A stretch of 12,878 nucleotides of DNA from Candidatus Yonathbacteria bacterium (GCA_003489395.1 DNMN01000001.1:1-12878); one strand, 5' to 3'. Positions 1 through 6,546 are shown, counted from the stretch's first letter. Translations and numbers: made by a program. The notes: generated from the sequence alone by a model not told the origin.

Positions 1-27
1 TATTATACGTGTATAGGTGAATTTTGT

Positions 28-56
28 TTGCGTACACTATTTGTACGGGGTATAAT
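28..56 (+). promoter_or_regulatory. Promoter of methyltransferase gene with internal dyad
   Basis: A -35-like TTGCGT (28-33) is separated by exactly 17 nt from a perfect -10 TATAAT (51-56). Transcription should start near 62-64, only about 6 nt before the ATG at 69, so the mRNA would be nearly leaderless. The spacer holds a perfect inverted repeat, CGTACA (31-36), 5 nt, TGTACG (42-47), placed where a repressor dimer could act. The promoter elements are seen directly; the operator role is inferred. Confidence 0.7.
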
Positions 57-68
57 GAAAGCACATTT

Positions 69-608
69 ATGGAACTCCCTGCTTTTACAAATCCAGAAGA
101 AAATATCAAGGCGCTTGGTGTGTACGAGGGAATGGTTATTGCAGACCTTGGCGCAGGCATTGGCGCGTACACGCTACCACTCGCCGAAAAAGTGGGCGAG
201 TCCGGTCGCGTGTACGCGGTGGAGGTACAAAAAGATTTTCTTACGAATATTAAAGACGAGGCAACACGTCGCGGGCTAAAAAATGTTGAGCTTCTTTGGG
301 GGAATATTGAGAAACTCGGCGGTACAAAAATAAAAGATGGAGCATGCGATGCGGTCGTTATCTCCAATGTTCTTTTCCAAGCAGAGGACAAGTCGGGGCT
401 CCTTCGCGAGGCGAGTCGTATTTTGAAAGTTGGTGGCAAGCTCCTCCTTATAGACTGGACAGACTCTTTCAACAACCTGGGTCCAGCGCCGAAAATGGTT
501 GTGACAAAGGATTCAGCCAGCGCGCTTTGCGAGGCGGAAGGTTTTGTTTTAAAAAACGAAGTGCCAGTTGGGGAACACCATTATGGTCTACTCATGTTAA
601 AATCATAA
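69..608 (+). CDS. Class I SAM-dependent methyltransferase (UbiE/Methyltransf_11-like)
   Basis: Predicted 179-aa cytosolic methyltransferase that transfers a methyl group from S-adenosylmethionine to an unknown acceptor. The SAM-binding motif I is clear at residues 23-34 (VIADLGAGIGAY). The acidic residue after strand 2 is E52 (AVEVQ), and the motif around residues 117-130 (RILKVGGKLLLIDW) is typical of the UbiE/Methyltransf_11 type. The length suits a bare Rossmann domain with no substrate domain, so the substrate cannot be read from sequence. I chose ATG 69 because the frame upstream runs back through the -10 box and the residues there do not resemble the family. No Shine-Dalgarno is visible; the promoter position predicts a near-leaderless message. 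The next gene starts 4 nt after the stop, so the two are probably co-transcribed. Confidence 0.85.
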   Translation: MELPAFTNPEENIKALGVYEGMVIADLGAGIGAYTLPLAEKVGESGRVYAVEVQKDFLTNIKDEATRRGLKNVELLWGNIEKLGGTKIKDGACDAVVISNVLFQAEDKSGLLREASRILKVGGKLLLIDWTDSFNNLGPAPKMVVTKDSASALCEAEGFVLKNEVPVGEHHYGLLMLKS

Positions 609-612
609 CTAT

Positions 613-1935
613 ATGCCACAGCAACCAAAAATTTTTCAAATAGTTCTCACGGGTGTGTTTGTAGTTTTGCTCATCCTCGGTTTTCTTGGGTTCTCTGGGA
701 AACTTCCATTGCCATCAAGCAAGGATGATATTAATTATGGAGAGGTAACGCTCTGGGGTAGCGTGCCTAGGGAAACAATGCAGTCGCTCATTACAAACAG
801 TCTTCGTGACGAGAGGAGTGTGAGTATAAAATATGTAGAAAAAAGACCCGAGAACTTCACGCGTGATTTCGTGGAGGCGCTCGCTAGTGGCAAGGGTCCC
901 GATATGGTCATCCTCCCTCAGGACGAGCTTATTAAAAATCTAAACAAGATTGCTCCCATTTCGTACGAAACAATCCTTGAGCGCGATTTCAAAAATACAT
1001 TTATAGAGGAGGGGGAGATGTTTCTCCGTCCAGAAGGCATCGTTGCTTTGCCGTTTATGGTAGACCCTATAGTGATGTATTGGAATCGCGACATTTTTAC
1101 CAACGCGCTCCTCGCAGGAGCTCCGAAGTATTGGACGGAGTTTTATGACCTCGTGCCAAAGATTACCGTGCGTGACAGAACGGGCGGTATCACAAAAAGC
1201 CTCGTTTCGTTTGGTGAATACAGGAACGTTACAAACGCAAAGGAACTCTTATCTATTCTTTTGATGCAGGCTGGAAGTCCAGTAGTGCTCTCCAAAAACG
1301 GCTCGCTTTCAGCTGGGCTAGTTACACAGGGGCCGGTGGATATGGAAAATCCTGTCGTCACTGCAATGCGTTTTTACACAGAATTTTCAAAATCAAACAA
1401 GGATTCATATTCGTGGAACCGCTCATTGCCACAATCCAGCGCGATGTTTCAAGCGGGAGATTTGGCGCTCTACTTTGGTTATGCGAGCGAGTATCAATCC
1501 ATAAAACAAAAAAACCCTCACCTAAATTTTGATGTTGCGGTAGTGCCACAGGTTGGAAAGACGGCAAAGAAGCTCACTTTTGGTCGCATATACGGTGTGG
1601 CAATAGTGGTGGCAGGGAAAAATCAAGCAGGGGCATTGCGCGCGACAACGCTCCTTTCGGGAAGCGGAGTTGTTACAGGAATTAGCGAACTTCTAAACCT
1701 ACCTCCGGTGCGTCGCGATTTGATTTCCGTGAGACCTACAGATCCCGCATCGTCAGTCTTTTATGATTCGGCGTTAATCTCTCGCGCTTGGTATGATCCG
1801 TCGCCCGCTGATACAAATTTAATTTTTATGAATATGATAGACAGCGTAAACTCTGGGCGTAGTAGTATGAACGAAGCTCTCGCCGTCGCGCACAGCAGTC
1901 TCTCAAAGATTCTGCAGGATTACCAAGGGCAGTAG
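613..1935 (+). CDS. Membrane-anchored extracellular solute-binding protein (family 1-like)
   Basis: 440-aa protein resembling the substrate-binding component of ABC sugar or oligosaccharide importers. Residues 8-28 form a hydrophobic segment after a short N-terminus. No lipobox cysteine is present (the segment ends GFLGFSG), so it probably stays as an uncleaved anchor. The mature part begins with a strand typical of the fold (EVTLWGS, about 44-50), followed by GKGPDMVILP (about 93-102) and ALPFMVDPIVMYWNRDIF (about 145-162), a recognisable segment of family-1 binding proteins. It starts 4 nt after the methyltransferase stop with no Shine-Dalgarno; a TAAAAT box at 598-603 could drive a nearly leaderless transcript but has no good -35. 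No permease or ATPase gene lies nearby, so its ligand and partner are unknown. Family assignment is fairly secure, function is not. Confidence 0.8.
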   Translation: MPQQPKIFQIVLTGVFVVLLILGFLGFSGKLPLPSSKDDINYGEVTLWGSVPRETMQSLITNSLRDERSVSIKYVEKRPENFTRDFVEALASGKGPDMVILPQDELIKNLNKIAPISYETILERDFKNTFIEEGEMFLRPEGIVALPFMVDPIVMYWNRDIFTNALLAGAPKYWTEFYDLVPKITVRDRTGGITKSLVSFGEYRNVTNAKELLSILLMQAGSPVVLSKNGSLSAGLVTQGPVDMENPVVTAMRFYTEFSKSNKDSYSWNRSLPQSSAMFQAGDLALYFGYASEYQSIKQKNPHLNFDVAVVPQVGKTAKKLTFGRIYGVAIVVAGKNQAGALRATTLLSGSGVVTGISELLNLPPVRRDLISVRPTDPASSVFYDSALISRAWYDPSPADTNLIFMNMIDSVNSGRSSMNEALAVAHSSLSKILQDYQGQ

Positions 1936-1944
1936 GGGCTATAT

Positions 1945-1973
1945 TTGACAAATTAGAATAGCTCTGCTATGAT
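1945..1973 (+). promoter_or_regulatory. Near-consensus sigma70-type promoter for the 182-aa unknown
   Basis: TTGACA (1945-1950), 17-nt spacer, TATGAT (1968-1973). This is the best promoter in the window, 10 nt after the solute-binding gene's stop. A short dyad, ATAGC (1958-1962) and GCTAT (1966-1970), overlaps the -10 box. It predicts a start near 1980 and a leader of about 65 nt. Confidence 0.8.
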
Positions 1974-1990
1974 ACATTCGACTAGGTATT

Positions 1991-2040
1991 TTCGTGCCTG
2001 TCAGACGAAGTTCCTTTAAATTATTTAAGAAAGGTAGGTG
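1991..2040 (+). promoter_or_regulatory. Structured 5' leader with Shine-Dalgarno in a hairpin
   Basis: Two hairpins can form in the leader. The first is TTCGT (1991-1995) with ACGAA (2005-2009). The second pairs CCTTTAAA (from about 2013) with TTTAAGAAAGG (2024-2034), with small bulges and an AT-only core. The second arm contains the GAAAGG Shine-Dalgarno (2029-2034) that lies 10 nt before the ATG at 2045, so translation could depend on melting or an alternative fold. The pairings are visible; regulation is inferred. Confidence 0.4.
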
Positions 2041-2044
2041 TATC

Positions 2045-2593
2045 ATGGGAAAAGACAGGCATAGCATCGAATTAGAGGATGCACACAACAAGGGGGAGCA
2101 AGATGCGGCAGCTGGCCGTATGCGCGATGAGCCATATGGTTTTGCCAATGGGTTTGCAGCACAACTTGTTGGTAAAGACAGTGATGAAATAAGGGAAGAA
2201 AACGATGCATACGAGAAAGGATACCAAAATACGATGGATCAAAAAAGTAGCCGTGTCATCTGTACTCACTTCTACCGCAAAGGCCTGTTGCCACAAAATG
2301 TGTGGCGAGCGGATATGAAGTTCACTGCAAGCCATCTCTCAGAAACAACCGTTCGCGGGTATCACTTCTGGGCGATTCCGTATGTGGAACTGATGCGCAA
2401 AAGCACTCTCGCAGAAAGCATCATGTTTCCTGTCGCAAAATGGCGCGCTGAAGAGCTGGCATACCAAATGGGCGAACTCCCCAGCAGTAATTTCAAAGGG
2501 AAGATTGTCCGTTTGGTCGTGGAGCCTGCCTGCTGGTTACTCGGTTGCCTCGTTGGCCAAAAGGATTGGAAAGTACTCTATTCCGCAGGCTGA
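2045..2593 (+). CDS. Unknown 182-aa protein with its own promoter and terminator
   Basis: I do not recognise a characterised family. ATG 2045 is chosen because GAAAGG sits 10 nt upstream. No signal peptide is seen. The N-terminal quarter has two similar A-x-x-K-G units (DAHNKGEQDA at about 12-21 and DAYEKGYQNT at about 54-63) and is acidic. The C-terminal part (about 70-180) begins RVICTHFYRKGLLPQ, continues TVRGYHFWAIPYVELMRKS (102-120) and AKWRAEELAYQMG, and ends in a hydrophobic patch (VVEPACWLLGCLVG) that could be a weak membrane helix. From memory, similar 'VIC..L.RQG...GYH.WA.P.V.LMR.S' segments occur in uncharacterised proteobacterial and phage proteins; I could not verify this. It is monocistronic, with a strong promoter and a strong terminator, so it is probably well expressed. 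It stops with TGA, which supports the standard code. Confidence 0.75.
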   Translation: MGKDRHSIELEDAHNKGEQDAAAGRMRDEPYGFANGFAAQLVGKDSDEIREENDAYEKGYQNTMDQKSSRVICTHFYRKGLLPQNVWRADMKFTASHLSETTVRGYHFWAIPYVELMRKSTLAESIMFPVAKWRAEELAYQMGELPSSNFKGKIVRLVVEPACWLLGCLVGQKDWKVLYSAG

Positions 2594-2607
2594 CATTTGT
2601 TTTACCT

Positions 2608-2640
2608 AAACACGGAGGAATTTATTTCTCCGTGTTTTTT
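2608..2640 (+). terminator. Rho-independent terminator
   Basis: AACACGGAG (2609-2617) pairs perfectly with CTCCGTGTT (2628-2636); the inner GAA/TTT extends the stem around a TTTA loop. The run of T continues to 2640. It ends the unknown gene 15 nt after its stop. Confidence 0.9.
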
Positions 2641-2642
2641 TA

Positions 2643-2671
2643 TTGCTTGAAATACGGCGATACTATACAAT
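2643..2671 (+). promoter_or_regulatory. Promoter of the pilin array
   Basis: TTGCTT (2643-2648), 17 nt, TACAAT (2666-2671). The start would be near 2678, so the first pilin mRNA (ATG 2680) is predicted to be leaderless. A perfect dyad, ATACAA (2665-2670) and TTGTAT (2676-2681), overlaps the -10 box and start codon. An alternative TTGAAA/TATACT pair would start transcription after the ATG, so it is less likely. Confidence 0.6.
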
Positions 2672-2679
2672 ATACTTGT

Positions 2680-3063
2680 ATGAAAAAAACTATTGGGTCA
2701 GTCGTTTCTTTTTTTGTAATTTCTACTATATTTTTACCAATGCATATGTCTGCTCAGGTGGGCATCCCATGCAACGGTCCAGACTGTGGATTTGATGATC
2801 TGATTATGCTAGTTAATAATGTTATAAAGTTCTTAATCTTTGCCGTCGCGGTGCCTTTAGCTGCACTTCGCTTTATGTATGCTGGGGCTTTGTTAATATT
2901 AAATCCTAAAAAAGAAGAAGCAAAGACTAAGGCAACCGGTATTTTTTGGGGAGTAGGCGTTGGATTTGCAGTTATGCTCGGCGCGTATGTGGTAATCAAA
3001 ACAATTCTTTTTGCCTTTTTGACAGATGAACAAGCAAGCTTTATGCAGTTTATGTTTCAATAA
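2680..3063 (+). CDS. T4SS-pilin-like (VirB2/TrbC-type) small membrane protein 1
   Basis: 127 aa with an N-terminal signal peptide (MKKTIG..., hydrophobic to about residue 20, possible cleavage near MSAQ), a short extracellular stretch with two cysteines (GIPCNGPDCGF, C31 and C36) and two transmembrane helices (about 45-68 and 88-112). A basic loop between them (LNPKKEEAKTKATG) should face the cytoplasm. This is the layout of the PF18895 'T4SS pilin' group common in CPR genomes and related in plan to VirB2/TrbC. It is the first gene of a five-gene array. The ATG lies 8 nt after a -10 box with no Shine-Dalgarno, hence a predicted leaderless start. Its stop overlaps the next possible start codon by one base (TAATG). 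Confidence 0.75.
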   Translation: MKKTIGSVVSFFVISTIFLPMHMSAQVGIPCNGPDCGFDDLIMLVNNVIKFLIFAVAVPLAALRFMYAGALLILNPKKEEAKTKATGIFWGVGVGFAVMLGAYVVIKTILFAFLTDEQASFMQFMFQ

Positions 3064-3566
3064 TGTATAATATGAACATGATGAAAATACTTGGAATGAT
3101 GGCGGTTGGTATCTTAGTAGGAGTGCCGTCTTTTGTGGTTGCGAACGTGTGTGTCTACGGTGATGTGGACTATAATACTTCATCATGTTATGCCACTGGC
3201 GGGACACCTGGGGCGAGCGCTTCACAAATAAATGTACGAACTGCACCGTCAGTACAGACTGAGCCATCAGTCAGGCCTTCTTCTGGCCTATCCGCAAATA
3301 CTCAGCTCCAAAACCCAATCAAATATTCCACTTTCTCTGAATTTGCCGCCGCAGTCACAAAAACCGCTGTTCAGGTGCTGATGCCGTTTATTGTACTCGC
3401 CTTCATTTATTCAGGGTTTCTTTTTGTGAGCGCGCAGGGAAATGAAACCAAACTTACAAATGCTAAAAATATACTTTTGTACAGCATGCTCGGCGCCTTC
3501 ATCCTTCTTGGCGCGTGGGGATTCGCGCAGATTATTGGGCAGACAGTTTCAACGCTCACGCAGTAA
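3063..3566 (+). CDS. T4SS-pilin-like small membrane protein 2 (long ectodomain)
   Basis: 167 aa. A signal peptide (about 1-28, SFVVANVC) is followed by a Ser/Thr/Pro-rich extracellular segment of about 60 residues (with APSVQTEPSVRPSSG). Two transmembrane helices at about 104-124 and 136-160 are joined by the loop SAQGNETKLTNAKN. The two-helix end is a textbook pilin-like domain (FIYSGFLFVSAQGNETKL). The start is uncertain: ATG 3063 overlaps the previous stop and suggests translational coupling. A perfect TATAAT (3066-3071), however, lies 6 nt before ATG 3078, so a leaderless internal transcript beginning at residue 6 is also possible; I saw no convincing -35 for it. The Pro/Ser segment is the main difference from the other four members. 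Confidence 0.75.
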   Translation: MYNMNMMKILGMMAVGILVGVPSFVVANVCVYGDVDYNTSSCYATGGTPGASASQINVRTAPSVQTEPSVRPSSGLSANTQLQNPIKYSTFSEFAAAVTKTAVQVLMPFIVLAFIYSGFLFVSAQGNETKLTNAKNILLYSMLGAFILLGAWGFAQIIGQTVSTLTQ

Positions 3567-3572
3567 ATAATT

Positions 3573-3860
3573 ATGACTTTTAAAGAATTTATTAACTACA
3601 TCATTAGCACGCTCATAACGCCGTTTTTCTCTATTCTTCTGGGCGCGGCTGTCGTGTTCTTTTTGTGGAATATGATGGGTGTGTACAAGAACAGCGACAA
3701 CCCAGAGGAGCTCGCCAAAATGAAGAAACAGGCGATGTGGGGCATTATCGCCATTACGGTAATGGTGTCTATGTGGGGTTTGGTAAACTTTGTAACAGGG
3801 TCACTCAAATTAAAAACAAGCGAAAGGATCAACTTGGACAGGTTTGATAGACCATTGTAG
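3573..3860 (+). CDS. T4SS-pilin-like small membrane protein 3 (no signal peptide)
   Basis: 95 aa, 6 nt after the previous stop. It has two transmembrane helices (about 12-35 and 55-76) joined by a charged loop (NSDNPEELAKMKKQA) and no cleavable signal. The core GAAVVFFLWNMMG plus ITVMVSMWGLVNFVTG is closely similar to pilin 4 (AAAVVYFLWNVFG and IAVMVSIWGLVNFLTS), showing duplication. There is no Shine-Dalgarno, so it is probably read by coupling. The short basic C-tail (RINLDRFDRPL) is probably cytoplasmic. Confidence 0.7.
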   Translation: MTFKEFINYIISTLITPFFSILLGAAVVFFLWNMMGVYKNSDNPEELAKMKKQAMWGIIAITVMVSMWGLVNFVTGSLKLKTSERINLDRFDRPL

Positions 3861-3883
3861 TTTTTACGCTTGTTTCGTATAAT
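3855..3883 (+). promoter_or_regulatory. Internal promoter before pilin 4
   Basis: TTGTAG (3855-3860, overlapping the pilin 3 stop), 17 nt, perfect TATAAT (3878-3883). The -10 is embedded in a perfect dyad, CGTATA (3876-3881) and TATACG (3890-3895). The predicted leader is about 47 nt, unlike the leaderless first pilin, so pilins 4 and 5 may be separately controlled. Confidence 0.6.
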
Positions 3884-3903
3884 AATACATATACGAGCGG
3901 GCC

Positions 3904-3925
3904 TTAATTATCGTAGATAAATTAA
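3904..3925 (+). promoter_or_regulatory. AT-rich hairpin in pilin 4 leader
   Basis: TTAATTATC (3904-3912) pairs with GATAA plus TTAA (3916-3925, one bulged A) around a GTA loop. No Shine-Dalgarno is seen between it and ATG 3937; the following 11 nt are all A/T. Confidence 0.35.
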
Positions 3926-3936
3926 TAAATATAAAT

Positions 3937-4284
3937 ATGAAAAAGATTATTGCATTAGGTTTCGTTTTAACACCATTTATGGCTGGAGCGCAGATTGCTC
4001 AGGGAGCAAGCACAGTATCTGGTCTCATCGCATTTTTGAAAGACGGACTCAGTACATTAACAGTACTTATTCTCGCGGCAGCCGTTGTGTACTTCCTTTG
4101 GAATGTATTTGGATATGTAATGGCGTCAGGTGACGAAACTGCCCGCAAAGAGAAGCAAAGTGGCATTATTTACGGTGTTATTGGCATCGCAGTTATGGTG
4201 TCCATTTGGGGTCTCGTAAACTTTCTTACGTCATCAGCAAAGCTAGACACAACTACGCGTACAGCGCCTTCGCTTTCTCTCTAG
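3937..4284 (+). CDS. T4SS-pilin-like small membrane protein 4
   Basis: 115 aa. It has a signal peptide with a good cleavage site (MKKIIALGFVLTPFMAGAQ, after residue 18), then two transmembrane helices (about 38-62 and 78-100) around a charged loop (SGDETARKEKQSG). The core (AAAVVYFLWNVFGYV and VIGIAVMVSIWGLVNFL) matches pilins 3 and 5, while the signal peptide resembles pilins 1 and 2. The C-terminus is a short Thr/Ser-rich tail. It has its own promoter and leader. It may be the structural pilin of the trio, with pilins 3 and 5 as inner-membrane partners; that is inference only. Confidence 0.75.
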   Translation: MKKIIALGFVLTPFMAGAQIAQGASTVSGLIAFLKDGLSTLTVLILAAAVVYFLWNVFGYVMASGDETARKEKQSGIIYGVIGIAVMVSIWGLVNFLTSSAKLDTTTRTAPSLSL

Positions 4285-4305
4285 TCTAGATTAAAAAAGC
4301 TCACA

Positions 4306-4548
4306 ATGAACATCATTCAGAAAATTAATGATGCTATCCTTCAGCCGATAGTGATGCTCCTTATGGCTTTGGCTGTAGCGTATTTTCTGTATGGAGTAAT
4401 GAAATTTGTAAGGGACCAAAGCAGTGAGGACGCTCAAGTAGAGGGCAAGAGACATATGGTATGGGGAGTCGTCGGCATAGCGATAATGGTAAGCGTGTGG
4501 GGGATACTAAACTTCATTAATGAGTTTGTAATTGGATTCTCCAGATAA
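4306..4548 (+). CDS. T4SS-pilin-like small membrane protein 5 (no signal peptide)
   Basis: 80 aa, the shortest of the array, 21 nt after pilin 4. Two transmembrane helices (about 12-33 and 50-74) are joined by the charged loop RDQSSEDAQVEGKRH. The second helix reads GVVGIAIMVSVWGILNF, nearly the same as in pilins 3 and 4. There is no signal peptide and no Shine-Dalgarno. It is the last gene before the bidirectional terminator. Confidence 0.7.
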   Translation: MNIIQKINDAILQPIVMLLMALAVAYFLYGVMKFVRDQSSEDAQVEGKRHMVWGVVGIAIMVSVWGILNFINEFVIGFSR

Positions 4549-4572
4549 AATCTTCACCGGTTACCCAAAGAA

Positions 4573-4613
4573 AAAAGCCCATCAAGCACCAGAATGGTGC
4601 TCGACGGGCTTTT
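4573..4613. terminator. Bidirectional terminator between convergent operons
   Basis: AAAAGCCC (4573-4580) pairs with GGGCTTTT (4606-4613). AGCACC (4585-4590) pairs with GGTGCT (4596-4601) around loop AGAAT, with two single mismatches in between. T runs follow the hairpin on both strands, so it can end both the pilin array (+) and the SPFH operon (-). Confidence 0.9.
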
Positions 4614-4632
4614 GAGTAGAATTGCAAATTAA

Positions 4633-5415
4633 CTAAAAAGTAACCTTGTACACTATCTCTTGAGGCACCTCCGTTTTTGAGGAGAATCCAATACGGAAGT
4701 TGCTCACCAACTCAAGACTTGCGATGTTGATTGGCTCAACACAATCATGGTCTTTCTGTTGCAAAGGACCGCCATTGATTGTATAGAAATACCTTGCGAT
4801 GGCGCCATGGGGGCAGTCAAATGATGCGACCGCTCCTGGTGGGATGGAAACTTCTGTGAATTCCTCATCTGTTACAGTCACTTTTTTTCTGTGTGTTTCA
4901 GGCTGGTCAACCTCCAGCACTCTTGCTGACTGCTGTGCTTGCGCGGGTGTTTCTTCATCGTCTTTGTCAGCTGCCACTATTGTGTTTTGCACGTTCGTCA
5001 GACCTTTGTTAATTAGACTCCAGCCTGAGTTACGTATTGGAACAAGCTGCGGGAAAACAAATACCATCCCATAGAAAAAAATTATGCCGTAAAGGACATA
5101 TTTTTCCATGTTGCTAGTTTCTTCAGGGTAGAAATACCAAATGGCGTGAACTCCTACCAAGGATATGACTCCTGCCCAGAAATACACTTTAGCCGTTGCC
5201 TCCTTCGCTCCTCCCACCCCTGATTCAGGAGAGAAAATCGCGACAAAGACGATGAGTACAGAGGCAAGGATAACAAGCCAAAACCTCTTCCTTTTTACAG
5301 CGTCGTCTTTCGATGACGGTTCCGTTTTTTTTGCGACTTCCTTGGTACTTTTCTTTTCTGTCGAGTTGTCGTTCAACTCATTGTTCAGTGCATCAACTTT
5401 CCGTGTGAGTCCCAT
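4633..5415 (-). CDS. Three-helix membrane protein with C-terminal extracytoplasmic domain, SPFH partner
   Basis: 260 aa, family not recognised. ATG 5415 is chosen because GAAAGGA lies about 8 nt upstream, and the longer frame would run deep into the SPFH gene. Residues 1-44 are charged and Lys/Glu/Ser-rich, probably cytoplasmic. Three transmembrane helices follow (about 45-62, 77-96, 106-126). A linker (about 150-175, acidic and Gln-rich) leads to a C-terminal domain of about 80 residues rich in predicted beta strands, with two cysteines (C201, C225) that could form a disulfide. The helix count puts this domain outside the membrane if the N-terminus is inside. The gene overlaps the end of the SPFH gene by 23 nt, so the products are probably made together and may interact. 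Confidence 0.7.
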   Translation of the reverse strand: MGLTRKVDALNNELNDNSTEKKSTKEVAKKTEPSSKDDAVKRKRFWLVILASVLIVFVAIFSPESGVGGAKEATAKVYFWAGVISLVGVHAIWYFYPEETSNMEKYVLYGIIFFYGMVFVFPQLVPIRNSGWSLINKGLTNVQNTIVAADKDDEETPAQAQQSARVLEVDQPETHRKKVTVTDEEFTEVSIPPGAVASFDCPHGAIARYFYTINGGPLQQKDHDCVEPINIASLELVSNFRIGFSSKTEVPQEIVYKVTF

Positions 5416-6460
5416 TTTGTATCCTTTCGGTTTTAGATTTGTTTTGCGGTTGAGTGATTGCGAGTGGCATTCTATCGCCACCCAGGCTCAGTATGTCGCC
5501 CTTAAACTTCTCCAATCCATCAGTAAATATTTCTTGCTGAAGGACATCAGTGCCACCGTCGTGAGCAGAAGCAATCTTTAAACGTGCTCCAAGTGCATTA
5601 GCGCGAGCACCACCAATTACGGTAATACCGCGGGCTCTTTCTGTGTCTGCATCTGCTTCCAGTCTCGCTATTTCCAGAGCCGTGATCGCTTTTTGTTCCT
5701 CGGGACTTCCTATTACGAGATCGTAACTTACGAAATCAACGGCATGAACAGCTACACCGTAATTCTTAATAATTCCTGGCATATTGTTCGTTGAGTCATT
5801 GATTTGTTTTACGGCTACCGAAAAAGCACTATCCCCACCCTCCTTATCTTCCTTACGGAATGCATCGAGGGTTTTTCCCTGCCCGAAAGTAGCGATAGCA
5901 CCTTTGACAGTTGCGTTCACAAGGCGTGGCCATTTTGCCTTGAAGACAAAAACAACAAGGATTGGGTTTACCATGCGAAAGGTGACATTAACGAGAACGT
6001 TTATTTTCAGATTTCCTTCAAGCTCAACTTCTTCTGCAAGAATAGGGTACGTATAAAACAAATACAATGAATTTACGTACTCCAAAGGATGATGGTCAAT
6101 GACATAGTCTTTTTCGCCTTTTGTCGGATCACCTTTGCGTAACTTATCCCACTCATATGGGTATACATGAATTTCTTCGAGTGGGTATAATAGACTTACC
6201 AAATAAACGCCAAGGATATTGTGTGGAGGAGAAAAAGAATCTCGTTCTCCCTTATCAATGAGCCCCTTGTTGTAATCATAATGGTATCCCGTTCCCTCAA
6301 GATTGGGGATTACCTTTCTGCATGATTCACCGGCCACCACAAACTTGATTTCTCCAGTTGGCACGTAGCAGGTTTGTTTCTCGTATTTTGCTCCGAAATA
6401 GAGCAACCATACGAGAATAGCGATTGTCGCAACAACGGAAAGTGCAATAATGATTTCCAT
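5393..6460 (-). CDS. SPFH/band-7 (prohibitin-like) membrane protein
   Basis: 355 aa. A single N-terminal transmembrane helix (about 2-22) is followed by an SPFH-like domain starting at YVPTGEIKFVVAGE (32-45). The domain runs through the beta segment LKINVLVNVTFRMVNP (151-166) to about residue 255. An Ala/Glu/Arg-rich helix (EEQKAITALEIARLEADADTE, given in two parts: 254-264 and 265-274) then leads into GGARANALGARL, the usual band-7 coiled-coil region. The length is typical. Such proteins form large membrane rings or microdomains that hold partner proteins. GGAG lies about 8 nt before the ATG. A region with extra acidic and basic residues (about 201-211) interrupts the domain. First gene of a two-gene operon with a strong promoter. 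Confidence 0.8.
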   Translation of the reverse strand: MEIIIALSVVATIAILVWLLYFGAKYEKQTCYVPTGEIKFVVAGESCRKVIPNLEGTGYHYDYNKGLIDKGERDSFSPPHNILGVYLVSLLYPLEEIHVYPYEWDKLRKGDPTKGEKDYVIDHHPLEYVNSLYLFYTYPILAEEVELEGNLKINVLVNVTFRMVNPILVVFVFKAKWPRLVNATVKGAIATFGQGKTLDAFRKEDKEGGDSAFSVAVKQINDSTNNMPGIIKNYGVAVHAVDFVSYDLVIGSPEEQKAITALEIARLEADADTERARGITVIGGARANALGARLKIASAHDGGTDVLQQEIFTDGLEKFKGDILSLGGDRMPLAITQPQNKSKTERIQNGTHTES

Positions 6461-6517
6461 TTCGTTCTCCTAATTTAAGTTTAATTTGCAATTATCAAAG
6501 ATCGATAACCTAGATGT

Positions 6518-6546
6518 ATTATAGCGGATTTTGATGAAAAAGTCAA
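6518..6546 (-). promoter_or_regulatory. Promoter of the SPFH operon
   Basis: On the minus strand TTGACT (6546-6541), 17-nt spacer, perfect TATAAT (6523-6518). Transcription should start near 6511, giving a leader of about 50 nt. The leader contains a small hairpin, TTATC/GATAA (6508-6492), and then the GGAG Shine-Dalgarno. Confidence 0.8.

Noticed and set aside
1958..1970. ATAGC-N3-GCTAT dyad at the -10 of the 182-aa gene as an operator
   Set aside because: Five base pairs in A/T-rich promoter sequence arise easily by chance and part of it is the -10 itself; kept only as a note in the promoter entry.
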